In this document: one piece after another, positions 12,843 through 22,924 of the stretch
Layout of the letters: every line of letters begins with the position of its first letter
Numbering within the stretch: position 1 is the first letter of the stretch
Source of the DNA: Viscum album
Taxonomy: Eukaryota > Streptophyta > Magnoliopsida > Santalales > Viscaceae
Direction: 5' to 3'
Assembly: GCA_963277665.1 (NCBI GenBank)
Contig: OY728157.1
Coordinates: 367,550,067-367,614,066 of the forward strand
DNA: 64,000 bases
Notes under the pieces: generated by a model
The model's input: the letters and a program-made list of their open reading frames with translations, nothing else
What the model was told of the DNA's origin: nothing
Database searches by the model: none
Program-made: the position numbers and the translations under genes

Positions 12843-14150
12843 TTGATTTTTCCAGACATTCCAAATGAAGAACCAGAGGACATTAAATTCCTAGAAGGCC
12901 AGGGCAGTCACTATTGGAAATGTACGGTTATTCCAGATAGTACAGAACAGGAAATGGTGCATCCACTTGTACCATTGATTATGAAGGCACCTAAACTCGA
13001 ACTGAAACCTCTTCCATCTTCTATTATGTAAGGGTATTTGGTACCCAATCAAACCTTTCATGTCATACTTAACGGAAAATTATCACAAGAGTTGGAAATG
13101 CACTTCTATATGTTTTGAAACAATGGACACATGCTATTGGGTGGAAGGTCACTGATTTAAAGGGCATCATCACTGCCATTTGCACCAACAAGGTGCTACA
13201 TAAAGAAGGTTCCAATTAATCACGACAACCACAGTGGCGCCTGAATCCCCCAATGATGGAATCTGTAAAAAAATAGGTGATTAAATTGTTGGATGATGGA
13301 ATCATTTATCCCGTATTAGATAGTCCATGGGTGAGTCCCCTCCAAGTGGTACCCAAAAGGGTTCATTAGTATAATTTTAAAAGAAAAGAATGAGATCATC
13401 CTTACACGCACTGTCACGGGCTGGTGAGTCTGTGTGGATTACCGAAAGATAAACGATACCACAAAGAATGTTTATTTCCCCTGCCATTCATGGATTAAAT
13501 GCTAGAGAGGCTATCAGGTCACAACTTATGTTTCTTCCTTGACAGTTATACTAGCCATAACAAGATTTTCATTGCTCTAGTGGATCAGAAGAAGAGCACA
13601 TTCACCTTCCCCTACGGTATATTTTCTTACAATAGGATGTCTTATGGTATGTAAAATGCCCCCGCCACCTTCCCGAGTTGCATGTTGGCTATCTTCGATG
13701 ACATGGTGGAACAAATCCTAGATGTATTTATGGATAAATTTTTCATTTACGAGAAATCATTCGCCACTTGTTTATGAAACCTAGTGCTAGTTTTGGAATG
13801 TTGTGAGAACACTAACCTAGTTATGAATTAGGAAAAGTGTCATTTCATGGTGCAATATGGCATTGTCTTTGGCCATAGAATCTCAAAAAAAGGGATAGAG
13901 GTGGATCCTACAATGATAGAAGTCATTTCATGACTACCTATTCTGACTTCTATAAAAGCCATCGCAACTTCCTTGGGCATGCCGGTTTCTACAGGCGGTT
14001 TTCCCGAGATGTTTCCAAAATATCTCATCCCCTCACGAATATTCTAACCAAGGATTCCATATTTGAGTTCGCTGAGACATGCGTCATATCTTATGAGTAT
14101 CTGAAGCAGCGTCTGGTGGAAGCTCCGATGAAGATTTCTCCCAACTGGGT
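12843..14150 (+). pseudogene. pol: Athila reverse transcriptase, catalytic motif lost
   Basis: The lead-in at 12960-13050 reads APKLELKPLPSSIM then YLVPNQTFHVI, the usual segment between protease and RT. Fragments of the RT palm follow: RTVTGW-stop-VCVDYRKIND (13407-13460), FPLPFMD-like FPCHSW / MLERLSGHNLCFFLDSYTSH, VDQKKSTFTFPYGIFSYNRM (13578-13640), NAPATFPSCMLAIFDDM (13655-13705) and VFMDKFFIYEKSF (13724-13762). The lineage has FMDDF, so the second catalytic Asp is Lys (AAA at 13736-13738). The thumb region reads KCHFMVQYGIVFGHRISKKG. RT copies element RNA into DNA; stops, frame changes and the lost Asp make this copy inactive. The string TGGCGCC at 13235 lies inside this coding region and is not a primer site. 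Confidence 0.87.
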
Positions 14151-14154
14151 GGAA

Positions 14155-14530
14155 TAATTTGAGGTGATGTATGATTCTAGTGACTATGCAGTGGGACCAG
14201 TCTTCGGACAATGGATTTATTGGATTTTACGACATATATATTATGCTATTAGGATGCTCAATGAGGCTCAAATCAACTACACCACGGTAGAGAAGGATAT
14301 GCTGGCAGTGGTTTTCTCATTTGACAGGTTCCGTTCTTACTTAATGTTGTCTAATGTTATTGTTTATAATGACCATGCAACATTAAAGTACCTACTGAAT
14401 AAGAAATATGTTAATCCCCACTTGATCCGTTGGGTACTCCCCTCACAAGAATTTGATTTGGATATCTGAGATAAGAAAGGGAGTGATAAGGTTGTTTCTG
14501 ACCATCTCTCCTGGCTCGAGCTACCTCATT
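14155..14530 (+). pseudogene. pol: Athila RNase H domain
   Basis: The domain removes the RNA strand during reverse transcription. It is open from 14164 to 14469 and shows [15 protein letters not shown], where the family has CDASDFAVGAVLGQ, then [47 protein letters not shown] and [15 protein letters not shown], followed after one stop by KKGSDKVVSDHLSWLE. The first catalytic Asp (MYDSS), the Glu (VEKD) and the Asp of NDH are present. Its relatively good preservation beside a ruined RT suggests ordinary random decay rather than a selected function. Confidence 0.88.
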
Positions 14531-14559
14531 TAGAGAAGGTGGAAGATCAGGAGATCAGA

Positions 14560-15985
14560 GAGGATTTCCATAATGAACACCTCTTTTCAGTTAACGAAAC
14601 ACCTAGACCATGGTATTATGGTATTTCTAATTTTTTTGTTACAGGTGTCGTTCACCCCGACCTATCCTTCCATCAAAGGATGATATTTTTCTCTGATTTG
14701 AAGAGGTACTTCTAGGATGATCCTCTGCTATTCTAATATTATAGTAATGGGGTAATCAGCCATTGCATTCCTGAGCGTGAAGTTAATGAATTCCGGAAGT
14801 TCTGTCACGCCTCACTAGTTGGGGGACATCATGGGCTTGACCGTACGATATCCAAGATCCTAGAGTCTGGTTTTTTCTATCCCATAATGAAAAAAGAAGC
14901 TCGGGAAATTTATTCCTGTTGCAATCAGTGCCTGAGGACCAATAATGTGGGACGTAGAGATACAATGCCCCAACAACAAATACAGGAGGTCGAGATTTTC
15001 GACGTGTGGTGAATAAGTTTCATGGGTCCCTTTCCCACATCTTTTGGGAATACATACATCATAGACTGCATCGACTATATCTCCAAATGGTTTGAATCCA
15101 TTGCTACAACACACAACATAGCCAAGTTAGTCATGAGTTTTTTAAATAAAAATATTTTTAGCAGGTTTGGAGTTCCGTGAGTACTAATTAGTGATAGAGG
15201 GACCCACGTTGATAACTCACTGATTAGAGGAATACTGTCGAAGTAAGGATTAAAACATCAGATTGGGACACCATATAATCCCTAGTCCAGTGGACAAGTT
15301 GATCTCTCCAACCGCGAGCTCAAGATGATCCGGGAGAAAACAGAAAAACATCGAAGAAAGACTGGTCCACGAAGATAGATGTTTCTTTGTGGGCATATCA
15401 GACTGCTTCCAAAACACCACTGGGAATGTCCCCATTCCACCAAATCTATGGAAATCCATGCCATCTACCAGTGGAATTGGATCACAAATCCTACTAGGTC
15501 ATCAAGGCCCTTAATTTTGATCTGAAGTCAGCTTAAGAAAAGATAAAGCATCAACTATCGGATCTTGATGAAATTAGATTAGAGGCGTACAAAAAAACCA
15601 ATCTTTACAAGGAGAAGATGAGTGTTATTCATGACCATATGATTTCATGAAAATATTTCAAACCAACTGATCAGGTACTTATCTTTAACTATCTTCTTCA
15701 CTTATTTCCAGGAAAATTAAAGTCACGATGGTCGAGACCATTTCAAGTCATACGTGTATTCCATCATGGAGCATTGGAAATATATGGAGAGGATGGTCAG
15801 CCATTCAATTTGATTGGGAAACAGTTGAAGGCATACCATCACATAGACGACACGGTGGGAACATTGTCCATTGTACAGCTCCGGAAAGAAAAGGTACGTA
15901 GGTCGAGCTAATGACCTAAAACAAAGGCACTTCCTGGGAGGAAACCCAGCGGATACACGACGTGTACCACCTATACACACAGTAT
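14560..15985 (+). pseudogene. pol: Athila integrase, catalytic residues altered
   Basis: The zinc-binding part reads FCHASLVGGHHGLDRTISKI then YSCCNQCLRTNN (14800-14945), giving the H-H-C-C set. The core begins QEVEIFDVW, then a stop and ISFMGPFPTSFGNTYIID, where the family has DVWGIDFMGPFP: the first catalytic Asp is Ser and the preceding Gly codon is a stop (about 15007-15018). The second Asp is kept (VLISDRGTHVDN, about 15190). The third catalytic residue, Glu in GQVEVSNRE, is Asp (GQVDLSNRELKMI, about 15295-15330). The C-terminal part ends with RANDLKQRHFLGGNPADTRR at about 15905-15960, the usual end of Athila pol. Multiple frame changes from 15340 on. No chromodomain is present, as expected for this lineage. 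Confidence 0.85.
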
Positions 15986-16050
15986 GTACTTTTCCTTTTC
16001 ATTTTTTCTAACTATTATAAATATATAGTTTATCTAATAAATAACAAGGG

Positions 16051-16470
16051 ATGATGATGGTACCAATGGTAAGGTCGCTGGAGATTATCCGCGAAGCCCC
16101 AGTTCAAATCCCCATGACCTACCTTCGGCATGGGGTTCCTCCTTTTTATATTTTATTACATTGAATGTGTAGTAAAACTCATATATATTTTTATTTTCTT
16201 ATAAGAAAACACAAGGATCAGATGGATCGGTTGGCCATGATTGTAACCTAGTTCTGAAAGACCCGGGTTCAAATCCTGGCAACTGCTCTATTTCCATCAT
16301 TTACCATTTTAATAAAACCGCACGGGATATCTTTCAATATACGTTGTGTGCGAAAAATTTTATCATTAATAATTTAACATTTTTCCATATTAAGTAATTC
16401 ATGTGGATGAGGGTTTCCGTTCAGAGGGGTCGATCGCCAGTTCGAACCTCGCCCCAAGCACTAGACCAAA
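16051..16470 (+). repeat. Three tandem tRNA-like segments between pol and the env-like gene
   Basis: B-box-like strings occur at 16101 (AGTTCAAATCC), 16266 (GGTTCAAATCC) and 16439 (AGTTCGAACCT), spaced 165 and 173 bp. Unit 1 has an A-box-like TGGTACCAATGG 42 bp upstream of its B box; unit 2 has TGGATCGGTTGG 43 bp upstream, both at tRNA spacing. Unit 2 folds best: D stem GATC (16225-16228) with GATT (16239-16242), and a five-pair T stem CCGGG/CCTGG with loop TTCAAAT (16263-16279). Its 3' half resembles plant tRNA-Asp (GACCCGGGTTC...GGCAAC). T-runs that could stop RNA polymerase III follow units 1 and 3. No acceptor or anticodon stem forms, so these are not working tRNAs. Confidence 0.55.
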
Positions 16471-16666
16471 GGTTGTACTTCTCTTTTCTCAATTTTTGTA
16501 CACAAAATGTGTATTTACCGATACATTATGTGTATAGTATTATTTTTGAAATTATGTATATACATATATATCAGTTTACTTTTTTTATTTTAATAAATTA
16601 ATATTAATTTTTATATATAGATTATTATAATAATTATATATATATATATATATTAAAAAAATAGAA

Positions 16667-16717
16667 ATACACGGTGTGTAATCTAGATATACACGCCGTA
16701 TACCTCGGCTATATAAG
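16667..16717 (+). promoter_or_regulatory. Putative internal promoter before the env-like gene
   Basis: TACACGGTGTGTA (from 16670) and TACACGCCGTATA (from 16690) are followed by CTATATAAG at 16709-16717. The same order, two palindromes with a similar spacer (AATCTAGATA here, AATTTTGATA in the LTR) and then a TATA box, occurs in the 5' LTR at 9100-9155. A CT-rich leader with an ATG at 16782 follows. This is inferred to be a second promoter; transcript ends would decide. Confidence 0.45.
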
Positions 16718-16868
16718 CTGCAGCCACACGGCATCATGTCGTGTCGCGCGGTGCCTCCTCCTCTTCCCGTTTCTTCTCCCGAATGAACCATGAATTCCTC
16801 ACTCTCAAATTTGTTGATTATGGGCGTTTTAGTTTCATATTTTTCATGCATTGTGATACTCAGTCAAG

Positions 16869-17538
16869 GTACGCCATTCTAAACCCTCTATTTTCAGTTA
16901 TTAGACGCGTTTAGGGTGATTTCGGGATCAGCTAACCGTTTTTCATCCGTGATACATAGCCACGAAATGAAGAACACATGCCATGTACTTTTGTACATGG
17001 CCACACACAAAATGAGTTCTTATGTGAATATACACGGTGTGTATGTTTGGTACACACCGTGTAACTTCCCCTATCATGCCCGGGTATCTTTTTGGACATG
17101 TCCTCACACAACATTTTCCTTTACATGGAATGTCTGTTCGGTACACGTCGTGTATATAATTTATTTTGACCGGCTTGTGTCTAGCCCTCCACATGGCCAT
17201 GTTCCTCTGGTAAAGAATACGCCATGTCTGATCTACACATGGAATGTCCTTTATAATTAGAACTGTTTAAACGTGGCCACGCCTTTACTAATACACGACC
17301 ATGTGCACTTTTCATTAACACGATGTGTATGTTCGGTACATGCCATGTACCCTTACATGGTCTATCTTCTGCTCCCTCGACATTTTTATCTATAGAACAC
17401 GGGATGTTACTCAGCTTACACTACACGCCATGTACTATGGATGTACACTCCGTGTACTTTTATTTTTCATATATCTAAAATTTTCTTTGTTTTATTTTCT
17501 TTTATTATTATTTTGTTTGGTTAATATTTCTATTTTAG
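16869..17538 (+). other. Putative intron upstream of the env-like ORF, filled with palindromes
   Basis: A donor-like CAAG|GTACGC lies at 16868/16869 and an acceptor-like TTTCTATTTTAG|GATATG at 17538/17539, preceded by a long T-rich tract and a possible branch site GGTTAAT (17518-17524). The ORF starts 4 bp after the acceptor. Env-like transcripts of the related barley element Bagy-2 are known to be spliced, which makes this plausible. Inside the interval, 16975-17460, at least ten more TACAYGNCRTGTA-like palindromes occur, for example TACACGGTGTGTA (17031), TACACACCGTGTA (17051), TACACGTCGTGTA (17142), TACATGCCATGTA (17338) and TACACTCCGTGTA (17444). Small reading frames here on both strands look like by-products of the repeats. 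Confidence 0.45.
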
Positions 17539-17541
17539 GAT

Positions 17542-19357
17542 ATGTCAGATCGAGATCCTTCTCGTGGGAAGCGTCCTACCTCCGCTGTTGAGGGAGAGAG
17601 GCCCATTTATCGGCAGATTCGACTCTGGCCTTTAACATATCCAGACCCAAACGCTTCGGTCTACGAGCTCCGTCCGTTGGCCATCCTTCCACCACCCACT
17701 GCCTCAATGGAGGTTGGGTCTCGTACAGCCGGTCCTTCACCATCAAATATGGAGACTTTGAGCACCATCGATACTTCTCCACTGGCTGCAGAACCTCCTG
17801 AATCCTATCCAGTATCTGATGGCCCCACATCGACCGTTTCATCTAGCGGGCCTCCATCCACTTCAGCGGATCCACCCCCAATGCTAGCTCATGTTGTTAT
17901 ACCTTCACCTGAACTAGGACCAACGGGTGTTCCCTACCCATGCATGGTTTTCCTCGTCACTAACTTGGAAAATGACCGGGTCCTGCGATTCTCTCCCTGA
18001 GAAATTCTGTTGAGTTGCCACTACCTCGATAGCAAAATTCCACAGCAGGTCGATATCTGGGGAGAGTTAGAGGATATCTGTGGACACACTTCCCTTCATG
18101 CTATTTTAAATCTAAGCACTCCTATATTTCATGATTTATTTTTAGAGTTCGCAACCTCGTTCAAGTTCGATAGATCTGAGTACTGGGAGTCACCTGGTGA
18201 TGCGGTGCCCGTGGTTCTGTTCCGGCTAGGTGGTAGATGATTTTCCTTCACCATGACAGAGTTTGGTCGATGGTGTGGTTTTTACCCCCATCCCATCACC
18301 CCCTATTTCTACCCTGACCAGGCCCGAGCGCTCTGAGGTCATTGCCATGTGGTGGGAGATTGCTGGGCCTAACCACCACTACACCCCTACCTCACAAGAA
18401 GAGTACTATTATCACCTACCCCATCCATCATTTTACCCATCAGTGCTTGAGTGCCATTCATTTGCCCTGCCATGATAATATGAGGGTCGTGACCGGTCGT
18501 GACATTGATCTCCTTACCTATGTCATCCGGAAGGACTACCCAGACCTCCCTTACCTAGCCACCTCATATTTCCATGCTATGTTTACCCGCCATCATGGCA
18601 TCCTGAATGGTAGGTTTTACGCCAGTCGTCTCTCCCACCACCTTGGGGTTTTTGAGCCTTCTTTACCCCATGAACTATTTGGTTCTCTCCAGTGGATGGA
18701 CTATCTCATGCTCATTCGCATGGTATTGGTTCGGAAGGAGGGGGTTCCTACATCCTTGCCCAGGCTCACCCCCACCCACCTGCTGACTCTCCTACCCCCG
18801 CTGATGCCCCTGCTCCTCCTTCCCCACCCCCTACAGTTTCCCACCCACCCCTTCCAATTGAACCCACTTCTTCTAGTATTCCTTCTTCTGTACCACCACT
18901 AGCCCCACCTACTCCCACACCCACAGTAGATCTCACCCTTTTCCTCCTCCTAGCCTTGATGGATCAGCATTTGGTTCGTACTGATGGCCACCAGGACTCC
19001 ATAGAGTAGTTGTTGGGGATTCTTGTTCAGTATCTCAGTATTCCACTTCCCCCACCCACTGCCTCTGCCTTGGTTTCTAGCACTTCTGCTACATCTCAAC
19101 AGCCATTCACTGCGCTGGACACGGATTCCGTTCTCCTCTCTACTGTGAGCCAAACTGCTACTACTACTGCTGCCACCAAGGTTGCCATTCCCACAAGTAC
19201 TGTTGAGCCTCATATTCTGATTTCTACACCCATGGCTCCCACTTCTTCAGCTTCCTTTTCAAATGCATATTTTGAGCCTCCTGCTTCCTCGGCTCCCGAG
19301 CCATCTCTACCGGCTGGTTCTGTACTGGATGATGCCTCTTCTGAGGTGACCCCATGA
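17542..19357 (+). pseudogene. Env-like / ATHILA-ORF protein, broken
   Basis: This is the extra ORF that Athila elements carry after integrase; its function is unknown, and env-like is a positional name. The start ATGTCAGATCGAGATCC follows a splice-acceptor-like site. The first 152 codons (to a TGA at 17998) are polar and Pro/Ser/Thr-rich. After that stop the same frame continues (FLEFATSFKFDRSEYW, VVLFRLGGR, a second TGA at 18238, FSFTMTEFGRWCGFYPHP), matching the ATHILA ORF block in which a strand like xFRLGG precedes xLxEFGxxxGxY. After frame changes, TGRDIDLLTYVIRKDYPDL and HHGILNGRFYASRLSHHLGV (about 18490-18650) match its later conserved part. The tail from about 18740 to 19357 is Pro/Ser/Thr-rich with a short helical segment (MDQHLVRTDGHQDSIEQLL-like, stop at 19007). 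I see no convincing signal peptide or transmembrane segment. Confidence 0.75.
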
Positions 19358-19663
19358 CTAGTTTTGGGACACATGATTTTCAATGTATATATATTTTTTG
19401 TGATATATTGTGCCTATGTTTGTTATACTTTCTTGTAGTGTTCTCTTTCTTTCCCCCTCACATGTACTCTGGCACGTTTTGGGCAGCACTTTTATTCCAT
19501 TTTCTTACACCTAAACACGAGGAGAGTATTCTTTTTTCCATTAAATACTTTTCTTTCTTATTTTTACTTCATTCTTTTCTTCACCTCGGTCTGGTACACT
19601 ATTGGGTCCCCACATTCCCTTGTTCTTCTTTTTGATCACCTGGTCAACCACATGCGATATTAA

Positions 19664-19674
19664 GTATGGGGGGG
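19664..19674 (+). promoter_or_regulatory. Polypurine tract of the Athila element
   Basis: AAGTATGGGGGGG followed by TCTCTTTCG stands about 310 bp after the env-like stop. AAGTxTGGGGG is the usual Athila polypurine tract. The 3' LTR should begin at or shortly after 19675, but the DNA turns AT-rich and no palindrome array, TATA box or LTR end like those of the 5' LTR follows. Confidence 0.75.
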
Positions 19675-19679
19675 TCTCT

Positions 19680-21440
19680 TTCGACCTATTTAGTCTTTTC
19701 CCTTTTCAGAATCAAAGATACATCGTTATTAAATGATTTAATTTAAAACGTGATGACAATTTGGTTAACCATATTTTAAAAATAAGAAATCATTATTTGA
19801 ATATTTTAAAAAGACACATGCTTATTTTGATTCTTATGTATTTTAAAATTATTGCAGATATAATTTAAATAACAACTTGTAATCCTTGGATAATTACATT
19901 GATTACACTAATCAGTTATTTTACAAGTCATGAACTAATTGTCTCTTTAGTTATTTTTTCCACTCCCGAGATGTATTCTATACCCCGTTGTCATATTATT
20001 TCTAATACCCTTTTTTTAGAGATTCTTAGAGTATACATAACAACTATAATTTTGAAGTTCACTTTTCAAAACATGAGGAATATTTGAATTACATTAAAAT
20101 GATTGAGGCATAATAATGTTTTAACCCTTTTAGCTTGAGCCTACCCTACATCTTATCTTTGTAAATCCCCTAGAGACCATGAATAGCCTTTATTAAAAGC
20201 CATATTAAAAGCCTATTTCCCTTACTACCCTAATTATTTTATGATTTTGCATGATTTTTTATTTGAGCCCCAAAGAAGGGATTGGAAACACATGGTATAA
20301 ATTCATGAATTTTCATGAAATCAAGTATGAGGGAGAACTTCATGATCATTTGGGGAGAAAAGAGTTCTAAACCTATATTTTGGAAATCCAGAAAGGATCC
20401 CTTTGTAAAAAATAGGTACACATAAAGGGGCCTTATAGACACTTGTTGGTTTGTGACTCCTACCCAACTAAAGGAGATAGTAATGATGAGATCATTTGAT
20501 AAAGCTTATTGAGGGAGTGTTTACATTGAGTTTTACTTTGAATATCATGCATTTTTATTTAAGTATTTAGCCTCCTTTTTCAAGCCTCATAGTTATATTT
20601 GACATCTTTACCTAACAACCATTAGCCACAAAAACATCTAATCCTATTTCAAAAGTCCTCATGATTTTTTGAGACAAACATTCTAAAGAGGAGAACTAGA
20701 TTTTTTGCAAACCTATGGATAGAGAGTGGAACTACCTTATCAAATGGTAAGAAGGTTTTGGATATAGACATTGTTGATGGTAAAAGGAAAGAAACGTAGC
20801 TCAAAACTGCTGTTAAATCATCTACTATGAAATAGAAAACACGTAATAAATTCATAATGAACAAGAGCATGAAATTCACTACTACATCTTGTAGCATCAT
20901 CACCACCAACAATACCCATTTCTCATTATGACAATTGATCAAACTTATGGATAACATCACCTCCTTTAACTATTCCTTTATAATAGAGTCCAAAAAACCA
21001 CTCATTATTCTAAAGACTCATGTTTTGAAACTCTCTGAGTGTTATCCTCTATATATTCTTTTCATCAAGGTATATTCTTTTTTGGTCTAAGAAAACATCA
21101 TGTTGAACATATATAGTGATGACCTGACAAATCCTTTGACCAGAATCTAACCATACAAATTTAAAAAATATTAAGGAATCCAAATCCAAGATTATGAAAC
21201 ATTAATGATTAAATAATTATATATTTATTAATGGTTTTAGCTTGTCCCAATGTATAACCATTTCAAAAATATTCATTAATAAGTATGATGCATGATCCAT
21301 TCCAATGAATCTGGCCAAAAAATAGAATAAAATTACTTATTTTTCTTAGTAAACATAGTGGTCCAGGAATTGAATCACATGGGGACCTAAATATGTATTT
21401 TCAAAACAATATCTCTTCTTTACATTTCTTACTATGTTTA
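19680..21440. other. AT-rich DNA without a recognisable gene
   Basis: Sequence here replaces the expected Athila 3' LTR. A minus-strand reading frame of 103 codons (20649-20960) is hydrophobic and unlike any family I recognise; it is flanked by stops and probably chance. A CACTACTACA string at 20876 is discussed among the rejected items. Confidence 0.45.
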
Positions 21441-22582
21441 GCTAATATCATTTCCTTATCAACACATGATGTCACCAACTATGCCTAACAATATTACCCC
21501 ATCATATATCCCAAACTAAACCTTATATAATGAACTTATAACACCTTGCGCTTTTCTTGAAATATATTTCCACAAATAAATTGGATTATATTTAAATATT
21601 TCATTCTAGGCAACAATATGTTTTCGAAAACAACAATATAATATAAATATTATTATTAAAAAATGATTGTTATAACATTGCTGTTAAACATAGTCGTATT
21701 AAAAAGAATAAGCCAAAATTTAAATTTAATTATAATGTTTTTAGATAAATAAAAAATTATGATAAATATGTAAATAATTTATGGTAAATTTCTTATATAC
21801 GTCAAAAATACATTTCTTCTCAGAAAATTATTTAATGGATTTTTTTTGAAAAAAAAAACATAAATAATTCATGAAAATTATAACGAATTTATTTAAAATA
21901 TAAAATGAATTTTTTTAATCACCATGTAAATTTAATATTTTGGTTATTTGTTTATAATTTTAGGAAATGATTAATTTTTGGACAAATAGTGGAAATAGTG
22001 ATTTTTAATAAAAACATCATTTCATTTAAATAATTTAAAAGTTACATTTTCGTTTATATTTTTTAAAAGAAAAAAATAGTTCAATTATGTTGTTATTTAT
22101 AAAATTTTGGTCACTGGAAATAACATTTCTCTAATTTTTATTTAAATTAATTTTATACATATGAAAACTCTTTCGTTGGAAAATTGTGTTTGTGTCTCCT
22201 CTAAAAGCATAGTTTTAAGTTAAATTCAACCAGTTATGTGGAATGATTTTTTAAAGAAGTATTACATATATGTAATTATCATGAAATATTTTATATAATA
22301 ATTTTATCCTAATTTTATTGTCATAATAAAGATTTAAAATATTAAAAATCAAATACCACAGTTTAGGTTAAATGATATATAGTGAGTGGGTTGAAGAAAA
22401 ATATAAGGGTTTTTATTCTAATTAAAATTAAAAAATTCATATTTAATGGCCATATTTTGTACTTATACAATATGAAAATATAATATAACGTAATTTGGGA
22501 TCATTTTTATTGGGAATTTCAATATCATTTAGTATTCATTTGGGAAATATCTAATTAATTTCCAAGAAGATCCCCTCCTGTA

Positions 22583-22593
22583 CTTATAAAAGG
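22583..22593 (+). promoter_or_regulatory. TATA box of LTR copy B
   Basis: CTTATAAAAGG in the context CCCCTCCTGTA-CTTATAAAAGGACACCTC, followed by a C/T-rich leader (CAGCTCATCTCATCTACACAC). The 18-bp identity to copy G and the conserved distance to the hairpins support a real core promoter. Confidence 0.7.
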
Positions 22594-22924
22594 ACACCTC
22601 AGCTCATCTCATCTACACACTTGAATATCATTTTTGGATTTAAAATACCTCCCCAAAATAGATCCATGATTCCATATCCAAATCAAATAGTACATATCTT
22701 GATTATAAAACCCACCTATGATGGATTTAGGTGAATATATTAAGGTGTTCTCCAAGGAAATGGTATAATCTTAAACCAAGGATTTTCATTATAGGTATTT
22801 ATAGGCCACCTTACAATATTATTAAAAAAATTTAATAATAAAATAATAATATCCCAAGTGCATATATGTTTTATAGTGTAATGTATTATATTATTATCAG
22901 CTTCAAAAAATGAGAAATAAAATT

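Larger units (their letters stand above)
8700..19675 (+). mobile_element. Athila-type Ty3/gypsy LTR retrotransposon, degenerate, lacking a visible 3' LTR
   Basis: The order is LTR promoter region, LTR end, gag, protease, RT, RNase H, integrase, long non-coding block, env-like ORF, polypurine tract. This is the layout of the Athila lineage, which carries an extra ORF between integrase and the 3' LTR. Lineage-specific signatures include the gag zinc finger CX2CX3HX4C, protease CDLGASINLMP, the pre-RT motif APKLELKPLPS, and integrase HHG plus CNQC. The block from 10.2 to 19.6 kb is clearly less AT-rich than everything around it, so it reads as an island. Every domain has stops or frame changes and the RT, integrase and env frames are broken, so it cannot move by itself. 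Confidence 0.9.

Noticed and set aside
13235..13241. TGGCGCC, the core of an Athila primer binding site
   Set aside because: It lies within RT coding sequence (QRRLNP-like region) and nowhere near an LTR end; chance match.
16203..16290. Functional tRNA gene
   Set aside because: Only the D stem and T arm form; there is no acceptor stem and no anticodon stem, so it is reported as tRNA-like only.
19675..19760. 3' LTR of the Athila element starting with TCTCTTTCG
   Set aside because: CTCTTTC also occurs at 8476 in the 5' region, but the following bases do not align convincingly.
20876..20900. Left end of the CACTA transposon (CACTACTACATCTTGTAG)
   Set aside because: It shares the first ten bases with the 40.17-kb terminus, but the subterminal motifs are absent and the span would be 19 kb across unrelated elements.
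20649..20960. 103-codon minus-strand ORF as a membrane protein gene
   Set aside because: Hydrophobic composition follows from T-rich sequence; no start context, conserved motif or neighbouring exon.
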